NCBI RefSeq assembly: GCF_900048895.1
Contig: NZ_LT160640.1
Location: 744,001 to 808,000 of the forward strand
Reading direction: 5' to 3'
DNA length: 64,000 bases
DNA from: Neglectibacter timonensis
GTDB taxonomy: Bacteria; Bacillota; Clostridia; Oscillospirales; Acutalibacteraceae
Each line of letters opens with the position of its first letter. Position 1 is the first letter of the stretch. Positions 52,981 through 62,224 of this stretch are shown in pieces. The notes beneath the pieces were generated by a model, which was given only the letters and a program-made list of their open reading frames with translations, searched no databases and was not told where the DNA came from. A program made the translations under genes and the position numbers.

Positions 52981-54558
52981 TTATTTGCCACAGGCGCCGT
53001 TTGTCTTCAGCAACAGATATTCCATGGAGTCCTCTAAAGCTTTCCAGCTAGCTGCCACCACGTCGTTGGAAACGCCTACCGTAGTAAAACTTCGAACCCC
53101 GTCTGTAGAAGTAATCAGGACACGCACACTGGATCCGGTAGCATTTTTTCCATCCAAAACACGAACCTTGTAATCCGTCAGTTTAACATGGGACAACACC
53201 GGATAGAAAACCTCCAACGCCTTGCGGAGGGCCTGGTCCAATGCGTTCACAGGGCCGTTTCCTTCGGCCGCCATAAGCTGAATTTCCCCGCCCACGCGAA
53301 CCTTCACCGTCGCGCTTGCCCCACAATCTTTCTCTGCGGCAAAATCCGTATAGATGTGATAATACAGCAGTTCAAAAAAAGGTGAAAAAGGAGCCAGAAG
53401 CTTACGCACCAACAGTTCGAAAGACGCGTCAGCCCCTTCGAACTGATATCCCAGACGCTCCAGTTCCTTGATCCGCTCCAGAACCTCCTGGACTTCACGG
53501 GATTCTATTTTGGCGTCCGGAAAAATTGTTTTGATTTTAGCCAGAATAACCGCTCTGCCGCTGATTTCCGAAGCTGGAAACCGTCTGCTGTTTCCCACCA
53601 AAAAAGGGTCCACCTGTTCAAAGGAGCACGGAGCTTTCAGCACGCCGTCTGCATGCATGCCTGCTTTATGAGAGAAGGCGTTCTCTCCCACATAAGGCAG
53701 ATTGGCGGATAAATCCAAATTGGATACTGCCGCTAATTCCCTGGCAGTATGGGTCAACGCGGCCAACTTTTCCTGCGGGATACAGTCGATTCCCAGCTTG
53801 ATCTGAAGGTTGGGAATCACAGCAGAAAGATTGGCATTCCCACATCGTTCTCCGAAACCTAGAAATGTTCCCTGTACCTGAGAAGCTCCCTTCAGCACAG
53901 AGACGACACTGTTGGCCACCGCCATTCCACAGTCATCGTGAAAATGTACGGCAACTGGCACAGAAAGCCGGGAAACCGTCTCTGCAACGATTTCAGCCGC
54001 CTCTTCAGGAAACACGCCTCCATTGGTATCGCAGAGACAGATCATACCTGCCCCTCCGGCCACTGCCGCTTCTGCCATGCGCAGCGCAAAATCTGCGTCG
54101 TCTTTATAGCCGTCAAAATAGTGTTCGGCATCGAAAACAACTTCTTTGCCATGGGCCTTGAGATAGCGGCAGCTTTCCCGGATCATCCGAAGATTCTCTT
54201 CTTCCGTTGTCTCCAACACACAGTCCACGTGAAACCGCCAGCACTTTCCGAAAACTGTACAGAAATCCGTCCCCGCCTGCACCAAAGACCTGAGATTTTC
54301 ATCATCCTCCGGCCTTCTGCCTTTCCGACAGGTGCTGCCGAAAGCGACCAGCTTCGCATACCGCAGAGGGATTTGGCGGGCACGCTGGAAAAATTCCAAA
54401 TCCTTGGGATTGGAGCCAGGATTTCCGGCCTCTATGCACTCTACTCCCAATTGATCCAGTATCTTTACGATCTTGAGCTTGTCTTCCACAGAAAAAGTAA
54501 CGCCGCTGCCCTGTGCTCCATCCCGCAAAGTGGAATCGAAAATTGAGACGCGCCTCAT
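52981..54558 (-). CDS. cimA: Citramalate synthase
   Basis: 525 residues. HMGL-like catalytic barrel with FDSTLRDGAQGSGVTF (residues 7-22), FGSTCRKGRRPEDDENL, FDAEHYFDGYKDD and VHFHDDCGMAVANS, followed by a LeuA-type allosteric domain (about 390-525). The GSTCRKG and AEHYFDGYK blocks are typical of CimA rather than LeuA. It condenses pyruvate with acetyl-CoA to citramalate, starting isoleucine synthesis without threonine. leuCD follow; a leuB gene is absent from the window. Confidence 0.94.
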   Translation of the reverse strand: MRRVSIFDSTLRDGAQGSGVTFSVEDKLKIVKILDQLGVECIEAGNPGSNPKDLEFFQRARQIPLRYAKLVAFGSTCRKGRRPEDDENLRSLVQAGTDFCTVFGKCWRFHVDCVLETTEEENLRMIRESCRYLKAHGKEVVFDAEHYFDGYKDDADFALRMAEAAVAGGAGMICLCDTNGGVFPEEAAEIVAETVSRLSVPVAVHFHDDCGMAVANSVVSVLKGASQVQGTFLGFGERCGNANLSAVIPNLQIKLGIDCIPQEKLAALTHTARELAAVSNLDLSANLPYVGENAFSHKAGMHADGVLKAPCSFEQVDPFLVGNSRRFPASEISGRAVILAKIKTIFPDAKIESREVQEVLERIKELERLGYQFEGADASFELLVRKLLAPFSPFFELLYYHIYTDFAAEKDCGASATVKVRVGGEIQLMAAEGNGPVNALDQALRKALEVFYPVLSHVKLTDYKVRVLDGKNATGSSVRVLITSTDGVRSFTTVGVSNDVVAASWKALEDSMEYLLLKTNGACGK

Positions 54559-54559
54559 C

Positions 54560-55324
54560 TCAGCCCTCCGTCTTTGTCAGCTTCTCATCATTTTGGAGTC
54601 TTTTATAGAGCGCCATGCAATCATCATAGTACGCCATGGCCTTCTCATCCTTCTCAAAGGCAGTCCCTCGTTGTGTACGAAGTGAAATCCGCAAATCGTC
54701 AAACAACGTACGAATGTCTTCGTCACTGGCCATCTCTGTTCCCACACCATTCAGCTTAAACTCTGCAAGCGCTTTAACGTCGTTCCAATTCACCATGGCA
54801 TTCTCATAATCGGTGGCGTCTTCCGGCATGGGCGTACCGTCATTGTACAAGAAATACCCTCCGAAATTCGTCTTCATCGAATCAAAAGCCGGTCCGTTAT
54901 GAATATAGAGAATACTCTCACCTGTCGACGCATCCGCCGTAAATTTCACCACAGAGGCCTGCTGCTGAGTCGGATCCGTCTGCGCAGTTGACTCTGAAAA
55001 TATGTAATTCACCACTGTGACGACTGTTTTTCCATCTCCATTGCGGTCTTCCGCATACTGGGTCAAGTATTCCTCCAGCTGCGTTACCGCCGCATCCGGC
55101 ATCGTATAAGAGGTCATCAGGGCTATAGTGTAGTCCGGGCTTACCTTAGTGGCAATTGAATAGACAATGCTCCCCAAAAGCAGGACACAGATAGCGCCAA
55201 CCAAAAGCTTTACCCTGTTGTAAAACCACCAGTTCTGCCGTTTTTCTTTCGGCGTGGTAGGCACAATCTCATTGGCATGGATTGTATCCTCGCTTTCATC
55301 CAACAGATATCTTTCTCTTGCCAT
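54560..55324 (-). CDS. Single-pass membrane protein of unknown function
   Basis: 254 residues; family not recognised. A charged cytoplasmic N-terminus (1-37) is followed by one transmembrane helix (about 38-58) and an acidic outside domain (about 60-250) containing DYTIALMTSYTMPDAAVTQL and a repeated EDRNGDG-like calcium-loop look-alike (AEDRNGDGKTV). Its stop is 1 base from the cimA start, so the two are translationally coupled, but no metabolic link is evident. GGAGG precedes ATG 55324. Confidence 0.75.
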   Translation of the reverse strand: MARERYLLDESEDTIHANEIVPTTPKEKRQNWWFYNRVKLLVGAICVLLLGSIVYSIATKVSPDYTIALMTSYTMPDAAVTQLEEYLTQYAEDRNGDGKTVVTVVNYIFSESTAQTDPTQQQASVVKFTADASTGESILYIHNGPAFDSMKTNFGGYFLYNDGTPMPEDATDYENAMVNWNDVKALAEFKLNGVGTEMASDEDIRTLFDDLRISLRTQRGTAFEKDEKAMAYYDDCMALYKRLQNDEKLTKTEG

Positions 55325-55397
55325 GGCGGAACGACCTCCAATAATTTTCTATCGGTTTAACTTGATTTAAGCTGCCTAAAACACGTATAAAAGCTCT

Positions 55398-56906
55398 TTA
55401 GTTTAGCGGTTTCATCGTCGGAAATAATAAAACGTCCCGAATAGACTGAGCCCCTGTGAGCAGCATAACCAGACGGTCCACTCCCATTCCCATACCACCG
55501 GTGGGCGGCAGGCCATATTCCAGAGCCGTCAGAAAATCCTCATCCACATCGCAGGCCTCATCATCACCGGCAGCTTTCAATGCGGCTTGGGCTTCAAAGC
55601 GGGCACGCTGGTCTATCGGATCGTTCAGTTCGCTGAATGCATTGGCATATTCCGCCCCCATGATAAACAGTTCGAAACGCTCTGTATACTCCGGAGCATC
55701 CTTGTATTTCTTCGCCAAAGGAGAAATATCTACCGGATGCCCAGTCAAAAACGTGGGCTGCACCAGCTTCTCCTCGCAATAAGTCTCAAAGAACAAGTTC
55801 AGAATATCGCCCTTCTTGTGGCGCTGTTCATATTCGATATGATGCTCGTCTGCCAATCTCCGGGCTTCCTCCAGCGTCTCTACCTGCGAAAAATCCACAC
55901 CGGCATACTGTTTTACAGCTTCAAGCATACTGATTCGGGCAAAAGGCTTATCCAAATCGATTTCAATGCCATTGCGCTCCACTTTTCCCGTACCCAACAC
56001 CTTATGCGCCACAGTGCGGACCAAATCCTCTGTAATATTCATCATGCCTTCGAAATCGGTATAAGCCTGATAAAGTTCCAGCATCGTAAATTCAGGATTA
56101 TGACGGGTGTCCATTCCCTCATTGCGGAACACCCTGCCGATTTCATAAACACGGTCAAAGCCGCCGACAATCAGCCGCTTTAAATGCAGTTCCAGCGCGA
56201 TACGCAGATACATATCGATATCCAATGTATTGTGATGGGTGATAAAAGGCCTCGCAGAAGCGCCTCCTGCCTGCGTATGGAGAACCGGGGTCTCCACCTC
56301 CAGGAAGCTCAATTGATCGAGATATTCCCGAATCGCAGTAATAATGCGGGAACGCTTGACAAATACATCCTTTACCTCGGGATTTACAATAAGATCAAGA
56401 TAGCGCTGACGGTATCTTGCATCCGTATCCTTCAGGCCATGATACTTTTCAGGAAGCGGCAACAGAGACTTTGACAATATCGTCATGGAAGAAGCCTTGA
56501 TGGAAATTTCTCCCCGGCGTGTCCGAAAAGCTTCACCGGTCACTCCTACAATGTCCCCGATATCCAGAGAAGAAGTGAGCGTGCGATAGGCATCTTCTCC
56601 CAACACGTCGATTTTGACATAGAGCTGAATCCTGCCGGAAACATCGCGCAGATCCATAAAAGCGGCCTTCCCCATGTCACGCCAACTCATAATGCGGCCT
56701 GCTACAGAAACCTGTTTTCCTTCAAACTCTGTTTCAAAATGATCGACAATTTCCTGTGCCTTCTGCTTTACATCAAAAGAGGTCAAAAAATAAGGGTTCT
56801 CACCGTTCGCCTGCATCTTCGCAAGCTTTTCCCTGCGAATCCGCAGAATCTCGCTGAGATCTTGTTCTTCCTCTGCCTGTACTGCCTTTTCCTTGTGCTC
56901 CGCCAT
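55398..56906 (-). CDS. lysS: Lysyl-tRNA synthetase (class II)
   Basis: 502 residues from ATG 56906, set by AAGGGG 8 bases upstream. The anticodon-binding OB fold is about 65-165 and the class II core follows: motif 2 VYEIGRVFRNEGMDTRHNPEFT (seen in two parts) and motif 3 GGMGMGVDRLVML. It charges tRNA-Lys. It follows greA, as in many Clostridia, but a terminator-like hairpin lies between the genes. Confidence 0.97.
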   Translation of the reverse strand: MAEHKEKAVQAEEEQDLSEILRIRREKLAKMQANGENPYFLTSFDVKQKAQEIVDHFETEFEGKQVSVAGRIMSWRDMGKAAFMDLRDVSGRIQLYVKIDVLGEDAYRTLTSSLDIGDIVGVTGEAFRTRRGEISIKASSMTILSKSLLPLPEKYHGLKDTDARYRQRYLDLIVNPEVKDVFVKRSRIITAIREYLDQLSFLEVETPVLHTQAGGASARPFITHHNTLDIDMYLRIALELHLKRLIVGGFDRVYEIGRVFRNEGMDTRHNPEFTMLELYQAYTDFEGMMNITEDLVRTVAHKVLGTGKVERNGIEIDLDKPFARISMLEAVKQYAGVDFSQVETLEEARRLADEHHIEYEQRHKKGDILNLFFETYCEEKLVQPTFLTGHPVDISPLAKKYKDAPEYTERFELFIMGAEYANAFSELNDPIDQRARFEAQAALKAAGDDEACDVDEDFLTALEYGLPPTGGMGMGVDRLVMLLTGAQSIRDVLLFPTMKPLN

Positions 56907-56934
56907 CTTCAATTCCCCTTCACTGAATTTTGAT

Positions 56935-56967
56935 TTCAAAAAAGGAGCATCCCTGGGAGGCTCCTTC
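56935..56967 (-). terminator. Terminator/attenuator between greA and lysS
   Basis: AAGGAGC (56942-56948 on plus) pairs with GCTCCTT (56960-56966). On the minus strand TTTTTTTG follows. lysS begins only about 30 bases after the T-run, leaving no room for a complete promoter, so read-through from greA must feed lysS. Confidence 0.8.
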
Positions 56968-56977
56968 AAGTCTTATA

Positions 56978-57460
56978 TCAGGCTATGGTGACAATCTTGT
57001 ATTTGGAAATTCCTGCAGGTGTCTCAACAGATACCACCTGACCGGATTTGCGGCCGATCAAAGCCTTCCCCACTGCAGATTCATCCGAAATCTTCCCGTT
57101 TCTGGGATCCGCTTCATTGGAGCCCACAATTTTAAAATCCCGTTTTGATTTTCTTCCATCAGCAGCCGTAATTGCCACTTCAATCCGTGATCCGATGTGA
57201 ACCGTCTCATTATTGAGCTCGCTTTCATCGATCACCACAGCATTTTTCAGCATCACTTCCACGTCTGCGATGCGGGCCTCCATCATCGCCTGTTCATTTT
57301 TAGCCTCGTCATATTCACTGTTCTCGGAAAGATCACCAAAAGAAAGTGCTACTTTAATCTTCTCCGCAACTTCTTTACGTCTCACTGTTTTCAGGTAGTC
57401 CAGCTCTTTTTCCAGAGCTCCGAGCCCCTCTTCTGTTACAAAATACTGCTTCTCTGCCAT
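56978..57460 (-). CDS. greA: Transcription elongation factor GreA
   Basis: 160 residues. The N-terminal coiled coil carries the acidic tip [14 protein letters not shown], which is inserted into the RNA polymerase secondary channel to trigger transcript cleavage. The C-terminal FKBP-like domain includes [21 protein letters not shown] 57460 has AAGGA 8 bases upstream; the ATG three codons earlier overlaps that site and is less likely. Promoter at 57514-57542. Confidence 0.96.
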   Translation of the reverse strand: MAEKQYFVTEEGLGALEKELDYLKTVRRKEVAEKIKVALSFGDLSENSEYDEAKNEQAMMEARIADVEVMLKNAVVIDESELNNETVHIGSRIEVAITAADGRKSKRDFKIVGSNEADPRNGKISDESAVGKALIGRKSGQVVSVETPAGISKYKIVTIA

Positions 57461-57513
57461 AACTCTCATCCTTTACAAGTGCGGCTGCAACTCTCTGCAA
57501 CCAATTGTTTTCT

Positions 57514-57542
57514 ATTATAGTTAGAAAGGCTGTCAATGTCAA
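57514..57542 (-). promoter_or_regulatory. Consensus promoter of greA
   Basis: TTGACA-N17-TATAAT on the minus strand. The -35 hexamer is tandemly repeated (TTGACATTGACA); only the outer copy has the right spacing. The leader of about 50 bases is too short for a T-box. Confidence 0.92.
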
Positions 57543-57592
57543 TGAAAAAACTTTTAACAAATGGCAGCTTCACCTCATAAAAAACAGAAGTT

Positions 57593-57617
57593 GGGAGACG
57601 CCGGTACGGCGTCTCCC
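57593..57617 (-). terminator. GC-rich hairpin after the M23 peptidase gene
   Basis: GGGAGACGCCG-GTA-CGGCGTCTCCC is a perfect 11-bp stem 33 bases after the M23 stop, with AACTTCTGTTTTTT downstream on the minus strand. Probable terminator of the ftsEX operon. Confidence 0.75.
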
Positions 57618-57649
57618 GCTTTACTGCCCATTTAGTATACGCTGTTATT

Positions 57650-58831
57650 TCAATAATACCCCATAGGATCTGTTAAGCTATCCTGATAAATCACTTCGAA
57701 ATGAAGGTGAGGGCCGGTGGAATTCCCCGTGCTGCCTACATAGCCTATAACCTCATTCTGCGCCACAGATGCTCCAGTGACTGTACCCAGCTCGCTCATA
57801 TGTGCATAACGCGTTTGGTAACCATTTCCATGATCCAGAAAAACACAGTACCCATAACTGTCATTCCAGCCGGCATACTGCACAGTGCCCCCGTCGGCGG
57901 CTACGATGGCTTTGCCATAAATGTCTCCGCCCGCTATATCGATTCCACGATGTCCTCCTTCACCAAAATAACAGGTGAGATACGTATAGCCAGGCATGGG
58001 CCAAAGAAAACTTCCTGTACCGGACAGTCCTCCGGAACCTATATTTCCCAAACTTCCGCTGCCAATGCCATCCTGCCGAAGCTGTTCCTCCAGCTGCGCG
58101 ATCGCCTCCTCGTTTTCCGCTATCTGAGAACCTAAAATTTCAGAGCCCGCAAGGACGGTCGCTTCCTCATTTTCTGCCTCCGCTACCAGCTGCTGTGCTT
58201 CTTCATACAAGGCGTTCAGTTCGGCGCTCTTCCGTTCCAGCGCTTTTTTGCTTTTATTGAGTTCCGATTTATCGCTGTTGATTAAAACAAGCTCATCCTC
58301 CACGCTGCTCATCTGTTCTTTCAGGGAATTGATGAGCTCCTGGTCTGAAGCTGATATCGATTTCAGCATTTCCAGCCTATCAGCATAGTCCATTATATTT
58401 TTGCTGCTGAGGACAATCTCTATGGCGGGAGATTGTCCGGACATATAAATGGCTTTTACCCGCTCCCGAAGCAGCTCCACATTTTTATCGATTCCGGCCT
58501 GCTTTTCAGCAATGGCATCTTCCGCCTCGGCAATCTGCTTATTCAAACGGTCAATTTGCTGTCTATAAAGATCAAGCTGACTCTGCACGGTTTCAATTTG
58601 TTGATAAAGGGTATCCCGATATCCCTTTTTTTGAGCCGTGTCTTCCTTCAGTTTCTCCAATTTGGCATCGTTGTCTTCCTTTTGCTCTTCCAGCGCAGCC
58701 TGTCTTTCCTGAAGTTCCAAAAGGGATTCAGCAGAAACGCTCATTCCTGTGCCAAACAAAAGCGCCAGTGTCAGCATGACAGCTGCAGCCGGTTTCCAGA
58801 AACCATTCAGCTTTCTTTCAGACAATTGCAT
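57650..58831 (-). CDS. Secreted coiled-coil M23 (LytM) peptidoglycan hydrolase
   Basis: 393 residues: signal peptide (about 1-34, cleavage near VSAES), a long coiled coil (about 35-245) and a C-terminal LytM endopeptidase domain (about 275-393). Zinc ligands are in GGHRGIDIAGG (His, Asp) and TGPHLHFEV (HLH), with RYAHMSE supplying the catalytic His. The architecture equals EnvC/PcsB-type septal hydrolases that are switched by FtsEX. It overlaps ftsX by 14 bases, supporting a direct partnership. Confidence 0.93.
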   Translation of the reverse strand: MQLSERKLNGFWKPAAAVMLTLALLFGTGMSVSAESLLELQERQAALEEQKEDNDAKLEKLKEDTAQKKGYRDTLYQQIETVQSQLDLYRQQIDRLNKQIAEAEDAIAEKQAGIDKNVELLRERVKAIYMSGQSPAIEIVLSSKNIMDYADRLEMLKSISASDQELINSLKEQMSSVEDELVLINSDKSELNKSKKALERKSAELNALYEEAQQLVAEAENEEATVLAGSEILGSQIAENEEAIAQLEEQLRQDGIGSGSLGNIGSGGLSGTGSFLWPMPGYTYLTCYFGEGGHRGIDIAGGDIYGKAIVAADGGTVQYAGWNDSYGYCVFLDHGNGYQTRYAHMSELGTVTGASVAQNEVIGYVGSTGNSTGPHLHFEVIYQDSLTDPMGYY

Positions 58832-59723
58832 TCTCTCCTTCTTTTTTCAGGTATTTGCTGATTGAAATCACGCCGCCCATAATGCCAAACAACATACCAA
58901 CCGCAATATAGGCCACATAAAGCAACCAGATATACGGATCAATATCCATTGCAGTAATAAAAGGCACAATGCCATATACCACCTGTACCGCCTTATCATA
59001 GGCAAAATAGAGCACTGTTGCTGAGATAGCCCCTGACAATATACCGATGACAATTCCTTCTACTATAAATGGAATTCGTACAAATCCGTTGGTAGCGCCC
59101 ACCGATTTCATGATGTTGATTTCCATCCTGCGGGAAAACATAGTCACCTTTACCGTATTCGCAATGATAAACAGCGAAACGATACTGAGCACAAGCACAA
59201 TACCGATACTGCAGTACCGCACAAGTCTATCCAAATTACTGAGCTTTGTCGCTATATCGCGGAAATCAGAGGCTTTTGATACACCGTTTATGTTTCTCAC
59301 CTGTTCCATGGTCTGGTCATAAAGACTCAGATCCACCATGGAAATAATGTAAGCATCCGGCAAAGGGTTTTCATCCCCCAGCAGACCATTGAACAGGTCT
59401 GTACTCCCATCCATGTCCCGCATCATGCGCTCAAGCCCTTCATCCTTGGTGACAAGAGTGCATTCGGAAATATTGTCTATCTTCTTAATTTCCTCGCCGA
59501 CTTTTACGGCAGTCAGCGAAGGGAGGCCGTCTTCCAGGTAAACCGTAATACTGTTGTTGCCTTCAATGGATTTCATCGTCATAGAGAGATTGACGGAAAG
59601 CAGGCCTGCAATTCCCGTCATCAACAAACAAGAAATCAGTACGGCCACAGAGGCAATACTCATGGTTCTGTTTTTCCAAAGGCTTTTGAGACCTTCCTTA
59701 AATAGATATCCGATACTATGCAT
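58818..59723 (-). CDS. ftsX: Cell division protein FtsX
   Basis: 301 residues with four transmembrane helices: one at about 20-42, then a large outside loop (about 45-170), then three near 175-290. The outside loop holds ITVYLEDGLPSLTAVKVGEEI, seen in parts, and is the expected docking site for the M23 coiled coil. VKVTMFSRRMEINIMKSVGATNGFVRIPF is the typical FtsX permease core. Its ATG overlaps the ftsE stop by 1 base (TGATG). Confidence 0.95.
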   Translation of the reverse strand: MHSIGYLFKEGLKSLWKNRTMSIASVAVLISCLLMTGIAGLLSVNLSMTMKSIEGNNSITVYLEDGLPSLTAVKVGEEIKKIDNISECTLVTKDEGLERMMRDMDGSTDLFNGLLGDENPLPDAYIISMVDLSLYDQTMEQVRNINGVSKASDFRDIATKLSNLDRLVRYCSIGIVLVLSIVSLFIIANTVKVTMFSRRMEINIMKSVGATNGFVRIPFIVEGIVIGILSGAISATVLYFAYDKAVQVVYGIVPFITAMDIDPYIWLLYVAYIAVGMLFGIMGGVISISKYLKKEGENAIV

Positions 59724-60640
59724 CAGCGGCGCACCTCCTCGTTCCCATTCTGCATTGAATCTGCGACGCTATCTCTCCTGTTTCTGAGAATTTCCTGCGC
59801 TATTTCTTCTGCATCATCTTCTTCATCCACATAGGGTTCCGGCATCACGGCTGTCTGGCTGAACTCTTCTTCACTGACCTCCACAGGATTGTAATCTTCC
59901 TCGCCTTCTGCATAGTCGTCAACTGCATCAAACTCCCCGGTATCCGCTGCCGGTGCTTTGGCGCTCTCTTCCCGCATAGCGGCTGTATCCGCCACAATTT
60001 CACCACTGTGGATTTGAATAATACGTTTATGAAAATGTTTCACCAAGGAATGTTCATGCGTAACCATCAGTACAGTGGTTCCACGCCGGTTGATCTCACT
60101 GAGCAGATCAACTATTTCAAAGGAAAGCGCGGGGTCAATATTGCCGGTAGGCTCGTCCGCAATGATCATGGATGGATTGTTTACCAGCGCCCTGGCAAGT
60201 CCAACCCGTTGCCGCTCTCCGCCGGAAAGCTCAGTAGGATAATGCTTTGCCTTATGCTGAAGTCCAACCAGACTCAAAATGTAGGGAACACGCTTTTTTA
60301 TAGTTTTGGGAGAAGCTCCCACCACCCGCATGGCAAAAGCAACATTGTCATAAACCGTCATATGATCAATCAGACGGAAATCCTGAAATACAATGCCCAT
60401 CCTTCTGCGTATGTATGGTATTTTTCCCTTTCTGAGCCTGGAGACATCCACGTCATCCACGATAATCTGCCCGGAATTGGGACGCTCTTCACACATGATC
60501 AACTTTAAAAAAGTACTTTTTCCGGCGCCGGAGGAACCGACAATAAAAACAAATTCCCCTTTATCCACCTTCAAGTTGATATTATGCAAGGCTTCCGTAC
60601 CATTGTTATAGATCTTCGATACATTTCGAAATTCAATCAA
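59723..60640 (-). CDS. ftsE: Cell division ATP-binding protein FtsE with acidic C-terminal extension
   Basis: 305 residues from TTG 60640, chosen because GGAGGG lies 6-8 bases upstream and the protein then starts at the family's usual IEFRNVSK. Walker A is GSSGAGKST (35-43), the signature LSGGERQRVGLARAL and Walker B MIIADEPTG. FtsE is normally about 228 residues; here about 75 extra residues form an acidic, probably disordered tail (GEFDAVDDYAEGEEDYNP). FtsE drives FtsX to activate the septal hydrolase. Confidence 0.95.
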   Translation of the reverse strand: MIEFRNVSKIYNNGTEALHNINLKVDKGEFVFIVGSSGAGKSTFLKLIMCEERPNSGQIIVDDVDVSRLRKGKIPYIRRRMGIVFQDFRLIDHMTVYDNVAFAMRVVGASPKTIKKRVPYILSLVGLQHKAKHYPTELSGGERQRVGLARALVNNPSMIIADEPTGNIDPALSFEIVDLLSEINRRGTTVLMVTHEHSLVKHFHKRIIQIHSGEIVADTAAMREESAKAPAADTGEFDAVDDYAEGEEDYNPVEVSEEEFSQTAVMPEPYVDEEDDAEEIAQEILRNRRDSVADSMQNGNEEVRR

Positions 60641-60767
60641 ATGGATCCCTCCATATCTTTCTTCCGCCTGCAAACCCAGCGGCTGTCCGTTACTTTTATC
60701 CTGCAATCTATCATGAATCCACAGGGTTCCTATGCGCTAACGCAACGACACCCATCGGCATAGCAAC

Positions 60768-60776
60768 ATTATACCA
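60768..60776 (-). promoter_or_regulatory. Extended -10 promoter upstream of ftsE
   Basis: TGGTATAAT on the minus strand is an extended -10 element, with a weak TTAAAA 17 bases upstream. It lies about 130 bases before the ftsE start. The leader between holds no recognisable riboswitch. Confidence 0.6.
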
Positions 60777-60876
60777 ACGGGTGCCGTGTTTTTAATTCCA
60801 ATTAAGAAATTATTTGTAATCGAACTGTAATGTCTGTAATTTTTTGTTAACAGTTTTCAGCCGTTTTCCTGATATT

Positions 60877-61962
60877 TCAGAACTTAACGGGATTACTCGA
60901 CAAATACTTCTTTACCATCAATGCTACCTTAAAAACAATGGCGTCTTCAAATTCTCTTAAATCAAGTCCGGTTATTTTCTTTATTTTTTCCAGACGATAC
61001 ACCAGCGTATTACGATGCACAAACAGTTTGCGGGACGTTTCGGATACATTCAAATTATTCTCGAAGAAACGCTGTATGGTAAAGAGAGTTTCATGATCCA
61101 ACGAATCAATTGAACCGCGTTTAAAAACCTCTTTCAAGAACATATCGCAGAGAGTGGTGGGCAGCTGATAAATCAGCCGTGCAATTCCCAGATTATTATA
61201 ACTTACAATTGCTTTTTCTGTATCAAAGACCTTCCCTACTTCCAAAGCGACCTGCGCTTCTTTGAAAGAACGGGCCAGCTCCTTAATGCTGCCGACAACT
61301 GTACCAATCCCCACCGTACAATGCGTATAGAACTCACTGGAAAGCGTATCTACAATAGAATTCGCCAGCTTGTCCAAATCCTTCTCATCAATGTTGGGTT
61401 TAATTTCCTTGACCAACGCAATATCTGTTTCGTTGACATTGATGATAAAGTCCTTATTTTTATCCGGGAAAAGATTCTGAAGGACGTCATAGGCCGAAAT
61501 ATCATTTTTATCTGTAATTTTGATCAGCATACAGACACGGCTCACATCAGAATCAAAGTGCAATTCATGGCTCTTCAGATAGATATCGCCAGGCAGAATA
61601 TTGTCCAAAATCACATTTTTAATGAAATTCCCGCGGTCATATTTCTCGTCATAATATTGTTTGATGCTGTTGAGCGACACCGCCAAAATTTTAGCATACT
61701 TTTGAGCCTCCGGATCAGTGCCTGCCACAAAAACAGCATACTCAGCACGGGGACGACCGCCGAAGGCTTTAAAGGTATAATCCTCCGCCTGAAAAAGGTC
61801 AGGAGAGGCAAAATCTTCTAATGCTACATTTTCATTGACTTCCCCAATCTTACCCAACTCACTGCAGGCGATGATGACTGAGGACTCATCGATCACACCG
61901 ATAGTACGGTCAATCGTGTCCCTCATCTGGTGGATGATTCCCTGAAACAATCTATTGGACAT
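60877..61962 (-). CDS. CdaR/PucR-type transcriptional regulator
   Basis: 361 residues. The N-terminal half resembles a sugar-diacid-recognition or GAF-like sensor (FKAFGGRPRAEYAVFVAGTD), followed by a GGDEF-like middle region (CTVGIGTVVGSIKELARSFKEAQVALEV, seen in parts) and the PucR C-terminal helix-turn-helix (about 298-355: FFENNLNVSETSRKLFVHRNTLVYRLEKI in parts). It lies 263 bases upstream-facing from the end of the ATPase gene on the same strand. A role in carbohydrate-responsive control is inference. GGGGAAGAACC precedes ATG 61962. Confidence 0.85.
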   Translation of the reverse strand: MSNRLFQGIIHQMRDTIDRTIGVIDESSVIIACSELGKIGEVNENVALEDFASPDLFQAEDYTFKAFGGRPRAEYAVFVAGTDPEAQKYAKILAVSLNSIKQYYDEKYDRGNFIKNVILDNILPGDIYLKSHELHFDSDVSRVCMLIKITDKNDISAYDVLQNLFPDKNKDFIINVNETDIALVKEIKPNIDEKDLDKLANSIVDTLSSEFYTHCTVGIGTVVGSIKELARSFKEAQVALEVGKVFDTEKAIVSYNNLGIARLIYQLPTTLCDMFLKEVFKRGSIDSLDHETLFTIQRFFENNLNVSETSRKLFVHRNTLVYRLEKIKKITGLDLREFEDAIVFKVALMVKKYLSSNPVKF

Positions 61963-62073
61963 GGTTCTTCCCCTTTCTTCGATGAAAAGATTTTTCTCAC
62001 CGAAACAGCATTGCTGTATTTTGTCATTACTGCCAAATTCAAAATCGAACGGCAGGGAAATTCATACGCTTTT

Positions 62074-62102
62074 ATTTTACAGAATTGACAAGTAAAATTC
62101 AA
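62074..62102 (-). promoter_or_regulatory. Promoter of the CdaR/PucR-type regulator
   Basis: TTGAAT-N17-TAAAAT on the minus strand, about 110 bases before the ATG. Confidence 0.65.
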
Positions 62103-62174
62103 CCTTTTTTTGAAAAAAGCATGCTCACAGAGCAGGAAAAGTCCTGTAAAAGCCTGAAATTCATCCTCAATGTG

Positions 62175-62207
62175 AAAAAACAGGGATACCGGAATCCGGT
62201 ATCCCTG
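62175..62207 (-). terminator. Terminator after the MsmX/UgpC ATPase gene
   Basis: CAGGGATACCGG-AAT-CCGGTATCCCTG is a perfect 12-bp stem; on the minus strand TTTTTTC follows. It ends 18 bases after the ATPase stop, so the downstream regulator has its own promoter. Confidence 0.92.
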
Positions 62208-62224
62208 CACAGGTTCAGGAAATT

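Noticed and set aside
52981-54558. 2-isopropylmalate synthase (leuA)
   Set aside because: The GSTCRKG and FDAEHYFDGYK blocks are those of citramalate synthase, and no leuB follows.
57461-57513. T-box or other riboswitch before greA/lysS
   Set aside because: The leader is only about 50 bases, with no specifier loop, T-box sequence or aptamer-like structure.
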